Notes: generated by a model from the sequence alone, not told the origin. Positions 10,947-21,700 are shown, numbered from the stretch's first letter. The stretch is DNA of 64,000 nt from Chelonoidis abingdonii (GCF_003597395.2 NC_133770.1:19218063-19282062); one strand, 5' to 3'. A program made the numbers and translations.

Positions 10947-10979
10947 CTGAAATTGGCAGGGTGCAAGCTGGAGATTTAG
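10906..10979 (+). other. exon-like block on plus strand, overlapping the minus-strand candidate
   Basis: A strong acceptor (ccttaccttttctgttttcag) and a near-consensus donor (atttag|gtaaga) enclose 74 nt. One phase is open: a completing base, 24 residues (starting VAQIFVLAVHESLPEIG), then one base. The other two phases hit stops. Signal quality is better than for most chance sites, but the peptide matches nothing I know and no partner exon was found. Confidence 0.25.
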
Positions 10980-11156
10980 GTAAGAGACATCGGGGGCTTT
11001 GGACAACAAAAAGGCATGGGAGGCATCTTGTCACTGTAGGATAAATACATTTGTTGGATTTTTCTGCTTAAGTGCTCAGCAGTGAAATAGTTAACAAAGT
11101 TGACCTTTCCATGTTATCTTTACGTTTCAGGGTTAACAACCTATTGAGATGAATGG

Positions 11157-11189
11157 AGCAGTTCAAACCCCAGAGCTGTTGTTTCAAAA

Positions 11190-11256
<67 letters not shown>

Positions 11257-11292
11257 CAGTTTTGAAACAACAGCTCTGCAGTTTGAACTGCT
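11157..11292. repeat. palindrome with (TATC)n loop
   Basis: The left arm 11157-11190 and right arm 11257-11292 are reverse complements, matching at 32 of 34 positions (arm text agcagttcaaac..agagctg). Between them lies a 66-base TATC microsatellite (11191-11256). It directly abuts a second palindrome. Confidence 0.85.
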
Positions 11293-11376
11293 TAATCCGT
11301 GAATTGGGTGAATGCAGCAAGGTCTATCTATGGATAGATAGACTTTGCTGCATTCACTGAATTCACAGGTTTAAGG
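11291..11376. repeat. second palindrome, TCTATCTAT/ATAGATAGA centre
   Basis: The left arm ends gaatgcagcaaggtctatc and the right arm returns gatagactttgctgcattc. The arms are about 40 bases with a 2-base centre (gg at 11332-11333), so this is an almost spacer-free inverted repeat. Its centre carries the same TATC/GATA units that form the long loop of the neighbouring palindrome. Confidence 0.85.
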
Positions 11377-11414
11377 ATTTCTTTGCAATGATTCAGGCTA
11401 AAAATAGTGTTTCT

Positions 11415-11625
11415 AAATAATAATAATACCTAGCACTTAGACTGAGGTCTACTAATGAAAACCGCTAAGTACTTTACAAAGGAAGGTATCATTATCCCCA
11501 TTTTACACATGGGGAGCTTGAGGCATAGGGAAGCAAATTGACTTGTGCACGGTCATGCAGTACGCTAGTGGTAGAGCCAGGTATAGGCCCCAGGTCTCCT
11601 GAGTCCCAGTGATATTTGGTTTTAA
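11415..11625 (-). repeat. MIR-type SINE, antisense
   Basis: The text cattatccccattttacaca, tgaggcataggg, gtggtagagccaggtatagg and ccaggtctcctgagtcccag matches the MIR core in reverse. Confidence 0.75.
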
Positions 11626-11714
11626 TTTACATGAAAGAATGCGACAGCAGCCTGGAAACTGGGCCAGTCACATTTCTGCCCAGAGAGACATGATAAGAAA
11701 ATAATGTTTGCAGC

Positions 11715-11952
11715 CAGGGCTGGCTCCAGGCACCAGCTTAGCAAGCAGGTGCTTGGGGCGGCCACTCTGGAGAGGGGCGGCACGTTCAGGTATTCGGTGG
11801 CAATTCAGCGGAGGGTCCCTCACTCCAGCTCGGAGCGAAGGGCCTCCAGCTGAATTGCTGCGGATCACGATTGTGATTGCGGTTATTTTTTTTTGTTTTT
11901 TTATGGTTTTTTTTGGCTGCTTGGGGTGGCAAAACCCCTGGATCCGGCCCTG
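11715..11952. mobile_element. non-autonomous hAT element, 238 bp
   Basis: The left end is cagggctggctccaggcacc and the right end is the complement of cagggccggatccaggg. The flanks tttgcagc (11707-11714) and ttcacagc (11953-11960) match at 6/8. The interior keeps the cttggggcggc motif near each end and a T-rich centre. No coding capacity. Confidence 0.8.
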
Positions 11953-11960
11953 TTCACAGC

Positions 11961-12830
11961 CTGGGTGGTAGATTTATTAATCACTGAATACACTTCACTG
12001 GGGCTAATAGGTGCAAGAGAGGCAATGAACCGTCCATGTCTTAAGTACTGTTTAGTTTTGCAATAGTTAAAAATCTGATACCTTTCTAGCTATAAAATTA
12101 CCCATGGATTATTTAAAGTGATCAAAGCCATAGAGGGATTTATACCTTTTGGATCACTTATGGTCATTGCTCTCAGCTCTGCTCTTCTATTCTAAACCCC
12201 ATAAACCCCAATTATTTTTCTTTTTTCACTGTAAGTTTGACTTGGCATTGGGCAGTGTCACTGCATGACAATCCCATGCCATTGCTGCTGTCTCCCGATG
12301 TTGTTATCATACTAGGCTGCTACTAACAAAACAGCTGCACTGTTAATCTTGCATGGGATTTGGAGAATTATGGTACCCCTCAGCCCCTCCCTAAAATTAC
12401 AGCTATTTACTAACGAACTGCCTTCTGCAAGTGACAGCACTGTATTATTAAAACTTACACAGCCTCTCTGGTGGTATTAGTCAGAGTGGTGAGTGATTGA
12501 GAAAACCAGTGGACTAATGCAAGGTTCTGTTCGAGGCACATTTAATTTAATCAAGTAAAAGCAGACAAGAGAGAGCCCCTTTCTCTCTCTCACCCTTTGT
12601 GGGAGCTCTAAAATAAAATTTCATTCTCCCTCCTCACACTAAATTCTTCCATTCCTTCCCTTTCCTTGTCATATGAGAAGCTTTTAAAGACTATATTTAG
12701 GATTGGTTTCTGCATTGTGGAAATTGGGGAGATTTCAGTGGGAGGAGAAATGGGCCTTACATTTAAAGCAATTACCAGAAATGATATTAGGAAGAATCAC
12801 ACTCGAAATCAAGTGTGATAACATTATATC
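11961..12830. other. no gene recognised
   Basis: Unique-looking sequence without a supported exon or a recognisable repeat. Confidence 0.4.
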
Positions 12831-12837
12831 AGAGAGA

Positions 12838-13085
12838 CAGTGGCGGCTAATGGTAGGACAGTGGAATAGGACTCTGGAGACCTGGTTTCTACCACTGACC
12901 TTGGGCTAGTCACGTCACTTCTCTGGGCTTCTGTTTCCCTCCCATTCTTTATCTATCGTGTCTGTTTTGGTTGTACGCTCTTCAGGGCATGGACAATCTC
13001 ATACTCTGTATTTGTACAGCACCTAGCACAATGGATTCCAGTCTCAGTTAGGGACTGTAGGTGCTACCATAATATAAATAGTAAA
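12838..13085 (+). repeat. MIR-type SINE with full 3' tail
   Basis: The head (ggactctggagacctggttt), the core (gaccttgggctagtcacgtc) and the tail (tacagcacctagcacaatgg ... gtgctaccataatataaat) are all recognisable. This makes it the most complete MIR-like copy in the window and the reference for the isolated tails at 5405-5530 and 6680-6775. Confidence 0.75.
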
Positions 13086-13111
13086 GAATAATCATCAGCA
13101 ATTTATTTAGA

Positions 13112-13400
13112 GTTGCCAGGTGTCCAGTTTTCAGCCAGAACATCTGGTCGAAAAAGGAACCTGGCTAAAAGTCTGGTTGTCTGCAGTAACTTGCCTCCTC
13201 CACTGGGGGGGTGGGAAGAGCAGCAGCAATGGCTGGAGCCACATGGAGGAGGTGCTCTCTGCTCAGCTGCTGACACCTGACAGAGAGCAGTGGTAGGCTT
13301 CTGGACCGGCCCCAAGAGGTGGGTGCCATTGCCCAGGGAGGATCCTGTTTGCCCCCACTTCCGCCCCAATTGCCCCAGCCTTGGCCCCTCGTTATTAACT
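13112..13400 (+). repeat. DNA-transposon fragment (turtle GC-rich family)
   Basis: It begins gttgccaggtgtccagtttt and continues with ctggtcgaaaaaggaacctg and agtctggttg, a start I associate with a common turtle non-autonomous DNA element. A GC-rich body follows. The opposite inverted repeat is not visible, so the copy is truncated. Confidence 0.45.
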
Positions 13401-13670
13401 GGGCATGACAAAGTGATCGATTCCTTCAGCTGACTGGCTAAAGGGTTTTAAGTCCAAAGGTCCCCTGACTTGGAAATCCTGTTGTGGTGTTTGTTGCATA
13501 TCACTGCAGTATAATTAGTCTTAGCCCTGTCGTAAATGTAATGATATGGCAACAAGCATGGCTGCCATAATTTTTTTTTAAATGTAGTTGTGCATCCAAC
13601 ATTTTTTAAGATGCACTTTAGTAGAAGTGGGCAAGTTTTATAGTGTGCTATGGGTGTCGAAAGCACACTT

Positions 13671-14320
13671 GTGTTCATAGATTTTAAAGTAAAAAAACAA
13701 CTATTAGATCATCTAGTCCAGGGGTCGGCAACCTTTCAAAGAAGAGGAGCCATTTTTTTGGTTTTGTCTTTCACCAAAATATTTCGAGAGCCACATCACA
13801 CCCAAAGCTACTTGTAGAGTTAGAATTTATCAACTAATAATAATTAAACATATTAAAGTTATTACTATTCACTAATATTTTTAATGCGACTTCTGCTGTT
13901 TGAATTTGAATATAAACAGGAAGGGGCTCTGGGCTGGGGCAGGGGATTGGAGAGCAGGAAGGTTTGTGGTTTCTGGGAGGGAGTTTGGATGCAGGACAGG
14001 ATTCTCACCTGGGGCAGGAGGTTAGAGTGTGGGAGGGGGTGCATGGTGCAGGCTCTGGCCAGGAGGCGCTTACCACAGGCAGCTCCCAGTTGGTGGCGAA
14101 GCAGGGCTCAGCAGGCTGCCGGCCTGCCCTGTCCCCACGCCGCTCCCAGAAGTGTCTGGCTGCTGACAAGCCTCTGCGTGCCTCTGGCAGGGGGGAGGCT
14201 GCGCCGCCCCTGCCCCCAGCACTGTCCTCACAGCTCCCATTGGTGGTGGAATCTACCACTTCCCTTGGTGGTTTATTCCAATAGTTAATCGCCCTCAGTG
14301 TTAAAAATATATGTTTTCAA
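13671..14320 (-). repeat. CR1 3' end, antisense, split by a hAT element
   Basis: The pieces 13671-13718 (attagatcatctagtc) and about 14256-14320 (ggtttattccaatagttaat, cctcagtgttaaaaa) are both antisense CR1 phrases. The sequence between them is a hAT fragment. Confidence 0.55.
13719..14255. mobile_element. hAT element, left part only
   Basis: The left end caggggtcggcaacctttc matches the left end of the complete element at 54324. The text then gives gagccacatcacacccaaag and a GC-rich body. The matching right inverted repeat is missing and the sequence passes into CR1 text, so the copy appears truncated. Strong codon-like GC frames in the body are artefacts. Confidence 0.65.
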
Positions 14321-14574
14321 TGACTATGTATCCTAGTACACTATGCAATGAACAGGCTTTTGCAGATACTGTGGGAGCATGGAAGAAGAACAGATACCCA
14401 AGGTGTGTAGAGCCGGTTTGAAAGCAAAACTTTTGTCCCAAAGGAAAGTCTCATATTTTTAAATTTGTCTAACTCCCAGACTGGGACAACATATCAGAAT
14501 TTTTCACCGAATAGAAAGCTCAGAATCTTTTTGGTTCAGAAATGTCAGGAAATTCCTCATCCAGCTGTAAAGAA

Positions 14575-15110
14575 ACATTTCAACATTCCCAATCATAGTG
14601 TTTCATTCCAGGTTGGTTGAATGGAATCAAAACAGTTAATTTTGGTTTGGTTTGCCATAAATGTGTGTCTCTTTGAGCCTCCTGCAGTGCCTCATGGAAG
14701 ATACAGTTCTGAAACCTCATGCCCCATTCTCCTTTGGCTGGACTACATCTCCCCTGGTGCACACTGGTCATGTGACTTATACAACATACTGCATTATCAG
14801 TTTAGCCAGAGGGGCAACTGTGGTACATCACAGGAAATGTTGTCCATCCAAGAAGACAGAGAAGAATTGGGGAATGAGACCCTTGAACTTTACAGCTGCC
14901 ACAAAGCTTTAATGTCAAAGTGGTCCACAATGTAACATTCTGCTTTGGTTTGGCAAATCAAGAGGTTTCATTTCAGTTTTCTTGATGGAAAACTGAAACG
15001 TTTTTGCAAAATTGAAATTTTCCCATGGAAAATTTTGATTTTGCAGAAACTGTATTTGTCATTAAAAAAAAAACAAAAAACATTTCGGTGGAAAATTCCC
15101 AACCAGTGCT
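14575..15110. repeat. palindromic transposon relic A
   Basis: The outer parts are rich in gaaaattttccc/catggaaaattttga text. The centre carries tcatggaagatacagttctg and gactacatctcccctggtgc, which are diverged complements of each other. The same arrangement recurs at 15565-16115. Boundaries are approximate. Confidence 0.45.
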
Positions 15111-15564
15111 AGTGTTCAGCCTGTATGAATCAGAGCGTCACTATCTGGCATGCCATTAGAGAAGTGCAATAACATGCATTTCCCTGATGTTACTGTTTGA
15201 TACTTACAAGTAAGACAACATGGTAATATATTGTATTTGGGAATTCATGGGAACATGTTGTGAAACTTCAATAGCTTTGCAGAACTGGGATGGAGAGGAA
15301 GATGTTTTCAGTCTGAAAATAAAGAACAAACCTAAAACAGGTACTATTGGTCTTGAAATTAAAAATAGACAAAGCACTGTAAAAGAAAGCGTCCAGTCCT
15401 GCAAGACACTAAGCATCTCCTGCAAGGCATTGAACATCCTCAGTTTCTACTGAAATCAACAGGAGTGGAGGGCACTCATCACCCAAAGAAACAAAAATGA
15501 TTCTGGGTAGTTATAGTGGTAAAAGTTACTGTTTAAAAGTGTCACCATTTTATTCATATCTAAT

Positions 15565-16115
15565 TGAGGTGGTCAAAAAATTGGGTTATATTGTTGGAAA
15601 ATTTTGATTTTTTTTCAGAAGAAATTCAAGTACTGAAAACTTGGGCCAAAATCCAAAGTATTTTGATTTGGAAATACTGCCACAGGGACTCTTTGGAATT
15701 GTCATTCAGGTGCTTCATGCCCCCATTCTTTTCTGTGAGCCAGGCTTCCTGGTCAGACTACATCTTCCATGGTGTGCCACAGTCTCTCCGATTGATGATG
15801 CAAGGCAGTGCATCATGGAAGATCCTGTCCATTGTGCCTCATGGGAGATGTAGCTCAGCCCCTAGAGTAGAACGGGACATGTGGCAACTGAATTGTAGCT
15901 CCCATGAGGCACCACAGCAGCATTTCCAAATCTAAACTTTCTGGGTTTTGACTGAAATATTTTGGTATTTAGAATTTCATTTTTTTCAATGACAAATCAA
16001 AATTGTTTGCAGAAGAGACACTTTTTGTGGAAAAAATATTCAATCCAGTTAATTCAATCAATTAACCCAATTTTCTGTCAAAAAAAGTTTAATTGGAAAA
16101 TTTTCAACTAGCCTT
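15565..16115. repeat. palindromic transposon relic B
   Basis: The layout matches relic A: ggaaaattttgatttttttt on the left, aattggaaaattttcaacta on the right, and gactacatcttccatggtgt with catgggagatgtagct in the centre. Some open frames cross it but show no protein signature. Confidence 0.45.
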
Positions 16116-16426
16116 AGTAACTACTATTTGTATCTCTCATCTGCAGACTTTACTGACAAGAAAAAGTCTACACTACCCTTAAAGCTCCAGAGCCAATATA
16201 GCTATGGACGATGATGCTGCATTATATTATAACGTATGTAGAACACACACAATTGTTGTCTGCATTCTAGTTTATTATTATTTATTGATGGCAGAATTTT
16301 TATTACTGGTGATTTCAGAGGCAGGTAGAGCATAGCCTGATTTTCAGATCTCAGACTGAGTTTGCAGCTATGAGAAAATCATATTTTGACATGTAAGCTA
16401 AAGAAGTTTGATGTGGAACTCATTGA

Positions 16427-16498
16427 AGCCTGATCCAAAACCCATTGACCTTTATGGAAAGACTCTCATTGATTTCAGTAAGCTTGAGATCAGGCCCC
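16427..16498. repeat. short fold-back repeat
   Basis: The sequence gcctgatccaaaacccattg ... tcattgatttcag ... gagatcaggcccc reads as a diverged palindrome with a ccattgaNNtcaatgg-type centre. It belongs with the copies at 43842, 47980, 53134, 60914 and 63848. Confidence 0.5.
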
Positions 16499-17399
16499 GA
16501 GGGATGGTATGAAACACCACAATGCTACTTTAACAGATCCACTTTTTAGAATACAATATAATTTAACAGATTAAACTGCACAACAAAGAAGGTCCTATAT
16601 TTAGACAGCAGTAGAGACTCGACAGGTACTTTTTGAAGAATGTGTGCAAAGAAAATGAGACAGAACAAATGGGAAAGTATTTACTATAGAAGATGGCAGG
16701 CAATCTCAGTAATTTTTTTATTGGTATGCTAACTAATGAGCCTGCTAAAGCAATAATGCTGTGTAAATCTGCTATTGCTATAAAAGATAATAAAGGAGTG
16801 AGAGCCATTGGGTCAGTCAAATTCCACATCTTCTACATTATGCAAGAATTCAAATGCCGAAACATTGCAAAAGTCTGTGTCCAATTAATAACCTGTTCTG
16901 GAGAACTGCAAGTACTTGGTAAATGCAATTTGAAATGCAGATACAGTGTAAGTATAGAGGAGAGACATTAGAATATCAAGTTGTGAAACTTAAAAAATTC
17001 TTGAGCTATCCTGGGTCTTGCAGCAGTAATTTGTTTAAACTTGGTGCAGAAGGTGAATGCTGAAAGGTAGGGGAGGCATCGGACATAGTCATCCCCTCCT
17101 GACCCTCCTAAGTTCATGGATTCTTTGAAGGCCCAGGTAGTTCAGCAGGAAAATATTAATGTTGAAAAGACTTGAGAGGGTTCAAATGAGTTGAGATAAG
17201 TGTTTGAAAATGTGGACACTTCTGAAGTTTAGAATAATTATAACAATAATATGTTTCACTTGTGTAATTAGTTAGTATTTGTTCATCATAGTCCAGATGG
17301 AAATTTCTATTTGGGTACTGAGAATTCTGTATTTTAGCATCAATGGTGCTTTTCACCCAAGTATCTGAACCTGTTATTCATGCATCATCTAAACCCCCA
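16499..17399. other. no gene recognised
   Basis: AT-rich sequence. Open frames lie on both strands around 16563-16971, but neither has recognisable motifs or convincing splice sites. Confidence 0.4.
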
Positions 17400-17600
17400 C
17401 TGAACCCTTATGAGGTTGGGAAAGATTATTAATTATTTCCTTTCTTTCACAAATGGGGAAGCTGTGGTTAAGTACATTGTCTAGGGTCATGAGAACAGTC
17501 TATGGCAGAGCTAGGATTGTAACCCAAGTCTCTTAACTCCCAGAATATTAGATTGCACTGTTTCCTATCCCAATTATCCATATGTTTGAGTCTCCTTCCA
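17400..17600 (-). repeat. MIR-type SINE, antisense, diverged
   Basis: The phrases cacaaatggggaagctgtgg, tatggcagagctaggattgt and aacccaagtctcttaactcc follow the antisense MIR order. Confidence 0.6.
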
Positions 17601-17867
17601 CTATCTTCATAACATCCTCTTTCTCCTTATCGTGTATGTCTCTGACAATCCTGGCTTCTTTCCTACATTGTCTGCCTTGGCTCCTTCTATCCCTGCAAAC
17701 AACTCATTTACATGTCCGGCCTTTCAGCCTCTCTGGGTGTGCTGCATTAAATTTTTGAACACATGGGGGTAACAAACCCAAAATGCACTGTGTGCCTGAG
17801 AGCTCTTAGACAATACCATGGAATAGTACAGTTGTAATGAGAGAAGAGTCATTCATGAGTAAAGAGT

Positions 17868-18012
17868 AGTTAATTGCCAGAAGCTGGGAATGGGTGACAG
17901 GGGATAGATCACTTGATGATTACCTGTTCTTTTCATTTCCTCTGAAGCACCTGGCATTGGTCACTGTTGGAAGATACTGGGCTAGATGGACTTTTGATCT
18001 GACCCAGTATAG
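17868..18012 (+). repeat. CR1-type 3' end fragment
   Basis: The text gctgggaatgggtgacaggg, gatcacttgatgattacctg, gcacctggcattggtcactg and ctgggctagatggacttttg is a LINE 3' UTR phrase typical of turtle CR1 subfamilies. It is severely 5'-truncated. Confidence 0.65.
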
Positions 18013-18259
18013 TATACATGACCCATAATGTATTTATTCATGGGAAAAGACCACAGGGCCACATTGTGATCAGTGGAATGGAACAGGAGTGCAATTCAGG
18101 GAGGAATTTGATCCACAAGATATATGGAAAATTCGATGAGCCCACAGAGAACCTGTTCTAGAACCTGTTGAAGTGAATGGGACTCTTTCCACTGATGTCT
18201 GTGAGCTTTGGATCTGCCCCACACCTGACTAACTGTGACTGTAAATAAGCCCTATAGGG

Positions 18260-18482
18260 CAGAGGTTCCCAACCTTTTTATTGGTGTGTTCCCGTCGGGG
18301 AATTCTTTCTAATAACCAGTATTTTTGCATAGAACAAGAGGGTCTGCTCCACAGCCTTGGGAGCCTGGCCAGGAGACTCTGTGGGGGCCTTTACTGGACA
18401 GCAGCTCCCCTGGGCTGGGGGTTTCAGTCCCCCCCATCCCTCCAGGCACTCTGGAGAGGGTTGGGGAGATGATCAGAGCAGC
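18260..18482. mobile_element. hAT element, left part
   Basis: The left end cagaggttcccaaccttttt is a hAT-type inverted repeat. A GC-rich interior follows. No right end is found before the next repeat begins, so it is truncated. Confidence 0.5.
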
Positions 18483-18487
18483 TTCCT

Positions 18488-18775
18488 AGGGGATGTCTGC
18501 ACTGCAGCTGGGAGGTGTGATTCCCAGAGCAGGTAGACAGACCTGTGTTATCTCAAGCTGAGCTAACACACTAAAAAGAGCAGTGTGGACGTTGTGACGC
18601 AGGTGGTAGCATGAGTTAACCACCTAAGCTCAGACCCAGGGGGTCAGTGCTAATCTGAGCCAGGCTGCAATGTCCACACTGCTATTTTTAGCACACTAGC
18701 TCAAGCAGAGCTAGCACGAGTCTGTCTACTCGCTCTGGGAATCACATCTCCTAGCTGCAGTGTAGACCGTACCCT
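18488..18775. mobile_element. long-palindrome MITE
   Basis: The arms are about 115 bases each. Left starts aggggatgtctgcactgcag, and the complement of the right end starts agggtacggtctacactgca. The arms continue to match through gtgattcccagagc, gtagacagac and agcagtgtggac. The short central loop contains gttaaccacctaagctcaga. This is typical of turtle fold-back MITEs related to the Harbinger-like copy at 42371. Confidence 0.7.
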
Positions 18776-19179
18776 AGAGGCAAACTAAGTATTAGAGACA
18801 CGGATGAAGGTCCTGAAAGACAGCAGCAGAAACTTGACTGGTAGCAGAAATAGTTAGCCAGTCAGTGCAGAAATGTCTGCACTGTAGGACATTGCCAATG
18901 CATGGTGACAAACCAAAGTGGGAAGCATTCTGAGGTGCATCATTCAGGCAGAAGACACTTGTATTTAGGAGATTATTGTTGTGATTGTGTGCAACAATAT
19001 AAGAGAGTCAGAGACAATACATGACCATCTCTGGGGGCCTTGGCTGGCAAACACTAAGTTAAGCAAGACTGAAGAACATGGAGCAAAGAAAATTATGAGT
19101 AAACTGAAAAAGAATAAATAGAATCAGAAACATGAACCAATAGTCGTTGAAAACTGAACTTTTACTTGTAAGGATGTGG

Positions 19180-20412
19180 GGAAGAAAATATTACATATTG
19201 TTGTATTTTGTGAAAAAGGCAAAGTCATGCAGTGAAAAGTGCAAGGTCATGCATTTAGAGATTAATAACAAGAATTCTGGTTATAAATTGAGGATACATC
19301 AGTTGGAAGTAACAGAGGAGGAGGAGGAGGACCTCAGAGTATTGGTTGATCACAGGATGACTATGAGCCACCAATGTGATATGGCCATTAAAAAAGCTAA
19401 TGCAGTCTTGGGATGCATCAGGCGAGGTATTTCCAGTAAAGATAAGGAGGTGTTAGTACCGNNNNNNNNNNNNNNNNNNNNNNNNNNNNNNNNNNNNNNN
19501 NNNNNNNNNNNNNNNNNNNNNNNNNNNNNNNNNNNNNNNNNNNNNNNNNNNNNNNNNNNNNNNNNNNNNNNNNNNNNNNNNNNNNNNNNNNNNNNNNNNN
19601 NNNNNNNNNNNNNNNNNNNNNNNNNNNNNNNNNNNNNNNNNNNNNNNNNNNNNNNNNNNNNNNNNNNNNNNNNNNNNNNNNNNNNNNNNNNNNNNNNNNN
19701 NNNNNNNNNNNNNNNNNNNNNNNNNNNNNNNNNNNNNNNNNNNNNNNNNNNNNNNNNNNNNNNNNNNNNNNNNNNNNNNNNNNNNNNNNNNNNNNNNNNN
19801 NNNNNNNNNNNNNNNNNNNNNNNNNNNNNNNNNNNNNNNNNNNNNNNNNNNNNNNNNNNNNNNNNNNNNNNNNNNNNNNNNNNNNNNNNNNNNNNNNNNN
19901 NNNNNNNNNNNNNNNNNNNNNNNNNNNNNNNNNNNNNNNNNNNNNNNNNNNNNNNNNNNNNNNNNNNNNNNNNNNNNNNNNNNNNNNNNNNNNNNNNNNN
20001 NNNNNNNNNNNNNNNNNNNNNNNNNNNNNNNNNNNNNNNNNNNNNNNNNNNNNNNNNNNNNNNNNNNNNNNNNNNNNNNNNNNNNNNNNNNNNNNNNNNN
20101 NNNNNNNNNNNNNNNNNNNNNNNNNNNNNNNNNNNNNNNNNNNNNNNNNNNNNNNNNNNNNNNNNNNNNNNNNNNNNNNNNNNNNNNNNNNNNNNNNNNN
20201 NNNNNNNNNNNNNNNNNNNNNNNNNNTGCTGGAGGATTCTCTGCACCTTGAGGTCTTTGAACCACGATTTGAGGACTTCAGTAACTCAGACATAGGTTAG
20301 GGGTTTGTTACAGGAGTGGGTGGGTGAGATTCTGTGGCCTGCATTGTGCAGGAGGTCAGACTAGATGACCATAATGGTCCTTTCTGACCTTAAAGTCTAT
20401 GAGTCTATGAGA
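19180..20412 (+). mobile_element. CR1 LINE 3' part, sense, across an assembly gap
   Basis: Before the gap the translation around 19230-19460 shows CR1 reverse-transcriptase C-terminal text (KCKVMHLEINNKNS, then LVDHRMTMSHQCD, then KKANAVLGCIRRG). After the gap comes the CR1 3' UTR (ggcctgcattgtgcaggagg, tcagactagatgaccataat) ending in agtctatgagtctatgag repeats. The 765-N gap falls where the rest of the reverse-transcriptase ORF would lie. This is a dead 5'-truncated copy. Confidence 0.8.
19462..20226. other. assembly gap (765 N)
   Basis: All bases are N. Any reading frame spanning it is an artefact. Confidence 0.99.
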
Positions 20413-20689
20413 CATATGCAAATCTAAACACTCGTTTGAGCAAAAAGGGCTGAAAACAAGTCTTCAGCATTGAATGTAAAAAAGTAAATGAATGATGGGT
20501 GGAAGCTGGCTGAACTGAATTAGGAGTTGACCTACTAGAAAATGAGACACCAGCAATAAAATAGACAATGTAGCATAATTACAGTTGTGACCTCCCGTAA
20601 TTAACAAAATTACTGCTTAAGATCTTAGTGGATTTATAGTACATTTTGTAGCAATCTTTTTTCTCCTTCCTCAGAAACAACAAGCATTC

Positions 20690-21060
20690 GTAGACTTAGA
20701 GAGAACTAAAGATGGAAAAGATCATTTAGATCCTGTAGTCCATAGATCCAACTGCCATGCAGCCTTTTCCAGTACTTTGTCCAGTTGTGCTGTGAATATA
20801 CTCATGTAGTGAAGGATTGTTTCTTGTTTCACTCTCACTGGGAGACTGTTCTGCAGCCTAATTGATCTTGCCCTTTATTAACATTTTTGCTTCTATTCAG
20901 CTTCTATTTGTATTTGCTCAATTCCATCCCATTACTACTTTTTATACTTTCTTTTACCACTCGAACTCAGTATTATCCCACCTTTAAATACCTCTGCATG
21001 ATCACCTGGTTCTCCTTTATTGTTGTTTTCCCAGGCTCTAGAACTGAATAGGGTTAAATT
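20690..21060 (-). repeat. old CR1 fragment, antisense
   Basis: The phrases gatggaaaagatcatttaga, ccagtactttgtccagttgt and ctgggagactgttctgcagc with cctaattgatcttg follow the antisense order of the CR1 3' coding end. Heavily diverged. Confidence 0.55.
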
Positions 21061-21078
21061 CTGCTGTCCTTGTTCATG

Positions 21079-21700
21079 TAGAGAGACAGAGTAGGTGAGG
21101 TAATATCTTCTATTCCAGTGGTTCTTAACCAGGGGTATGCGTACCCTTGGGGGTACACAGAGGTCTTGCAGGGGGTACATCAACTCATCTAAATATTTGC
21201 CTAGTTTTACAGCAGGCTACATAAAAAGCACTAGCAAAGTCAGTACAAACTGAAATTTCATACAGACAATGACTTGTTTATACTGCTCTATAAACTATAC
21301 ACTGAAATGTAAGTACAGTATTTATATTCCATTTGATTTATTTTATAATTATATTGTAAAAATGAGAGAGTCAGCAATTGTTCAGTAATAATGTGCTGTG
21401 ACACTTTTTTGTATTTTTATGTATGATTTTGTAAGCAATTATTTTTTAAGTGAGGTGAAACTTGGAGTACAGACGACAAATCAGCCTCCTGAAAAGTTTG
21501 GAAAGGTTGAGAACCCCTGTTCTATTGGAACCACTTCTGTTGGTGAGAGAGAGAGTTTTTTGAGCTTACATAGAGCTCTTCTTAGGTCTCACTCTGAGTT
21601 AGTTTCTCAAACCTGAAGAAGAAGTTGGTCCAATAAAAGATGTTACCTCATCCACCTTGTTTCTCTTAATATTCTGGGACTGACACGACTACAACAACAC
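21079..21700. repeat. fold-back repeat, full copy split by a hAT element
   Basis: The left arm (gagacagagtaggtgaggta atatcttctatt) and right arm (gttggtccaataaaagatgt tacctcatccacc) are complementary. The element continues gggactgacacgactacaac. A 404-bp hAT element interrupts the left arm at 21116-21519. This copy shows that the single arms at 6544 and 49232 belong to one palindromic family. Confidence 0.7.
21116..21519. mobile_element. non-autonomous hAT element, 404 bp
   Basis: The ends are cagtggttcttaaccagggg and the complement of caggggttctcaaccttt. The flanks ttctattc (21108-21115) and ttctattg (21520-21527) match at 7/8. The interior is AT-rich (tttgcctagttttacagcag, tgctgtgacacttttttgta). 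There is no transposase. Removing it restores the host repeat. Confidence 0.9.

Noticed and set aside
11191..11256. CRISPR-like array
   Set aside because: It is a simple TATC microsatellite without spacers, in an animal genome.
19147..20295. Open frames running hundreds of codons
   Set aside because: Most of the length is the N gap. The only real coding similarity is the CR1 reverse transcriptase before the gap.
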